Assembly (NCBI GenBank): GCA_029547025.1
Contig: JAKPQA010000035.1
Location: 124,001-188,000 of the forward strand
Source: Armatimonadota bacterium
Lineage (GTDB): Bacteria > Armatimonadota > Zipacnadia > UBA1398 > JAKPQA01
Direction: 5' to 3'
Length of the DNA stretch: 64,000 bases
Made by a program: the position numbers and the translations under genes
Notes under the pieces: model-generated
Database searches by the model: none
Told to the model about the DNA's origin: nothing
What the model saw: only the letters and a program-made list of their open reading frames with translations
In this document: in pieces, positions 63,001-64,000 of the stretch
How the letters are laid out: each line of letters starts with the position of its first letter
Position numbering within the stretch: position 1 is the stretch's first letter

Positions 63001-64000
63001 GGCCCTCGAGTACACGATGGAGGCGGATCGGGTCTGCGCGGACATCAACGACAGCCTGGGTCGCGCCTTCATGACGGCCAACATCGCCGAGCTGCAGCGC
63101 CACATGGGTCGTTACGACGAGGCCCGGAAGGCGGTGCGGGACGCGCTCGCCATGTTCGGAGAGATGGGCGACCGCTCGATGGAAGGTTTCCTCCACAAGG
63201 ATCTGGCTCAGATCGAGATCGAGCTGGGTGAGTACCAGCCGGCTCTCGGGCACGCGCGCGACTCACTCAACATTGGTCTCGAGGTCGAGGCCGGCGCGCT
63301 GCAGGCCGACGCCATGGTCGCCCAGGCGGCCGCGAGCATGTTCATGGGCTTGCTGGACAGCAGTTGGGACATCGCTCTGGGCGCTCTGGACCTGGCCCGG
63401 TCGGTGGGGTCCGTGCAGGCCGAGGCCGATTGTGCGCTGGTCTTCGGTGCCCTGGCCACGGAGCGAGGTCAGCTTGATGATGCCGGCGAGGCCTATGATC
63501 GCGCACTCCAGCGCGCCCGGGAGATGAAGAACCGCCGCGCGGAAGCCGAGGCCCTGGCCGGCCATGGCCGGGTCTACCTGGCCATGGGCGATCTCGATGC
63601 CGCCCGGGCGGCTTTCGATCAGTCGCGCCAGATCGCCGAGCCCATGGGCGCTCGTCGAGTCCTGGCTGACGCGCTGGCCGGCACCGCACGGGCGCTGGAG
63701 TTGCAGGATGCTTCGGACCAGGCACGCGAAGCGTTTCAGCGCGCCCTGACGCTGGCGGAAGACATGGGGCAGGCTCGGCTGATCGCGGAAGCCGCCGCCG
63801 GTCTGGGCCGCTGCAGACGCCGGGCGGGCGATCGCCAGGGCGCGCTGGATCTGTTCGTCAAAGCGATCCAGGTCGCCAAGCGGTCGGCGGCGACCTGCGG
63901 CCCGTTCGCGGCTCGGTCGCTTCCGGCCCGCATGCTGTGCGAGGTGCAGACCCAGACCATTTCATTGCTGTGGGAGATGGGCGCCGTTGCCAAACCCATG
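60062..64000 (+). CDS. Zinc-ribbon/adenylate cyclase/AAA/TPR signalling protein, incomplete
   Basis: At least 1313 residues; the C-terminus lies beyond the window. Two zinc ribbons (CPRCNAA..CTQCG and CGRCGAE..CGMCG, residues 3-45) come first, then a long proline-rich linker (about 50-150). A class III nucleotide cyclase domain (about 175-350) has metal ligand D187 in MLDVSGYTAMSE, MGDGVMATFGAP and the nucleotide loop FDVLGSTVNIASRLES. An AAA/STAND ATPase has Walker A GEAGVGKS (409-416) and Walker B VVLHLDDVHWAD. TPR repeats run from about 775 to the edge. A cytoplasmic cyclase controlled by an ATPase/TPR sensor is likely; the ligand is unknown. AAGGGG precedes the ATG at 60062. Confidence 0.92.
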   Translation, partial: MQCPRCNAAIRGEHRFCTQCGQCVVSPCGRCGAEVRIGDRFCGMCGVAQVAVPTDVPLPAPPVPPTASYVPWAVAPGPPSFVYAVPPQAWVQGQPLPMVPPVPAPPVHGGPSPAEAVPAPEPESVPSVPPTVEPMREAERPAVDEDASDQAAVLQSRVSSQRLARARAESLAQSPGERRTATVLMLDVSGYTAMSETLAPEDIQYIINAWHDVLVRIITDEYAGWINKTMGDGVMATFGAPIAVDNAPERAVRAALRIQEAIEDFAPEGIDMSGIHLRVRIGIHSGEVVAGGVMADGVRKFDVLGSTVNIASRLESSAPVGGVLVSDAVYRRVSDLFEFEPMGPLKLKNVSEPVLAHLVTGVRKRTTRIDAAQRLGLSPLVGRDRELRQLISAAERSRAGEGQLVSIIGEAGVGKSRLVFELKRSLGGPDEVLWLQGQFLSFGSNVAYLPFQDALRELAGIEPRDTQDVQRSKLDAALGRLACEAAVELAPALGAILSIDYPGSWFDRLPDDQRGEEIRRAVTELIFGLAADRFVVLHLDDVHWADNSSDLLIQRIIQELNEHAVLLIECHRPQHETAWDGVDRRVIQLERLSEGDSSKLLASLVGSQRLGPTALAKVLKNADGNPFYLEEFVRAIELSQPDESGEIVLDRIPDTVQEIIDTRLDRLAVESPAAWSFLKTAAVVGSRFSAELVERSRGMDSAERVECMNLLIERRFLRMTESAGASERAPAGEFAFEHNLTHEQVLARTVTRERQGLHRDVAEAMSQLYAAQLDRYAGQLARHYRDGGLPAKALPHYHTAVGLQLRSGANAEVIENATVALELLEQVGDIDRSQLYWSEFLLWRAHAQVVLGNAHQAIADARRGLEAARKPRQPDFEARAYERIAFAFLRLGEFERAKQYYRLAERMFVVAGQPERAGVCRQGVISILHDTGDYEAARRAYEEELQLRRSREKSADDWRDELSLLVNLGSTLEKLGEYQKALEYTMEADRVCADINDSLGRAFMTANIAELQRHMGRYDEARKAVRDALAMFGEMGDRSMEGFLHKDLAQIEIELGEYQPALGHARDSLNIGLEVEAGALQADAMVAQAAASMFMGLLDSSWDIALGALDLARSVGSVQAEADCALVFGALATERGQLDDAGEAYDRALQRAREMKNRRAEAEALAGHGRVYLAMGDLDAARAAFDQSRQIAEPMGARRVLADALAGTARALELQDASDQAREAFQRALTLAEDMGQARLIAEAAAGLGRCRRRAGDRQGALDLFVKAIQVAKRSAATCGPFAARSLPARMLCEVQTQTISLLWEMGAVAKPM

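Noticed and set aside
1-64000. CRISPR arrays, tRNA genes and insertion sequences
   Set aside because: No regularly spaced identical repeats, no tRNA-like T-arm sequences in the intergenic gaps, and no transposase-like product were found by reading.

Overview
The window is GC-rich (about two thirds G+C), densely coding bacterial DNA with no tRNA, rRNA, CRISPR array, insertion sequence or prophage that I can see. The best taxonomic hint is the type IV prepilin-like protein at 30661-31602. Its N-terminus ([20 protein letters not shown], then [16 protein letters not shown] and a DYDDTLP-like element) is the form typical of Armatimonadota. The abundance of secreted DUF4091 and DUF4832 type glycosidase-like proteins and a URO-D family methyltransferase-like protein fit Armatimonadota or a related environmental lineage. 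This is inference, not proof. No gene-free stretch exceeds 300 bases; the longest is about 267 bases (13537-13803), in which I see nothing beyond the ribosome binding sites of the flanking divergent genes.

Layout. (1) 1-8045, minus strand: a compact run of a GH99-like secreted protein, a YbaK-type deacylase, a large secreted DUF4091 protein, a cysteine-rich PAS histidine kinase and a partial unknown gene. (2) 8198-9265: a URO-D family protein. (3) 9262-13536, minus: a sulfur operon (CstB-like persulfide dioxygenase/rhodanese, two YeeE/YedE transporters, a SulP permease). (4) 13804-19876: a small membrane protein, an unknown protein, and a 1612-residue fusion of an M28 peptidase-like domain with an FtsX-type permease. 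(5) 20019-30521, minus: aspartokinase, a TPR protein, an exported protein, two YfhO-type membrane proteins, a GT39-type glycosyltransferase and an isochorismatase-family hydrolase, partly coupled by overlapping start and stop codons. (6) 30661-31602: the prepilin-like gene.

(7) 31775-39731: a DNA methyltransferase followed by a complete phosphate regulon, phoB-phoR-pstS-pstC-pstA-pstB-phoU. I see 11-bp-period CTTAACC-like repeats (candidate Pho boxes) before phoB, before pstS, and as a four-copy array between the prepilin and methyltransferase genes. (8) 39803-44608: murB, a divergent 705-residue uncharacterised protein whose layout recalls bacillithiol synthase BshC, dapF, and an AAC(3)-like acetyltransferase. 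(9) 44861-50998, minus: a GH clan A secreted hydrolase with a CBM9-like tail, an AzgA-type purine permease and a second DUF4091 protein. (10) 51089-53974, minus: two FHA-domain proteins joined to the c-di-AMP cyclase gene cdaA and its regulator cdaR. (11) 54115-59571: rpe, an M24-like protein that seems to have lost metal ligands, a frameshifted sialidase-like gene and a DUF4832 hydrolase. (12) 59728-64000: a ferredoxin with its own terminator, then a giant zinc ribbon/adenylate cyclase/AAA/TPR protein running off the right edge.

Together the genes describe a free-living heterotroph that secretes many glycan-active proteins, responds strongly to phosphate limitation, and uses both c-di-AMP and a cyclic-nucleotide cyclase for signalling. 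The observations I rate highest are the Pho-box array at the prepilin gene, the pseudopeptidase-FtsX fusion, the BshC-like unknown protein, and the linkage of FHA proteins to c-di-AMP synthesis.
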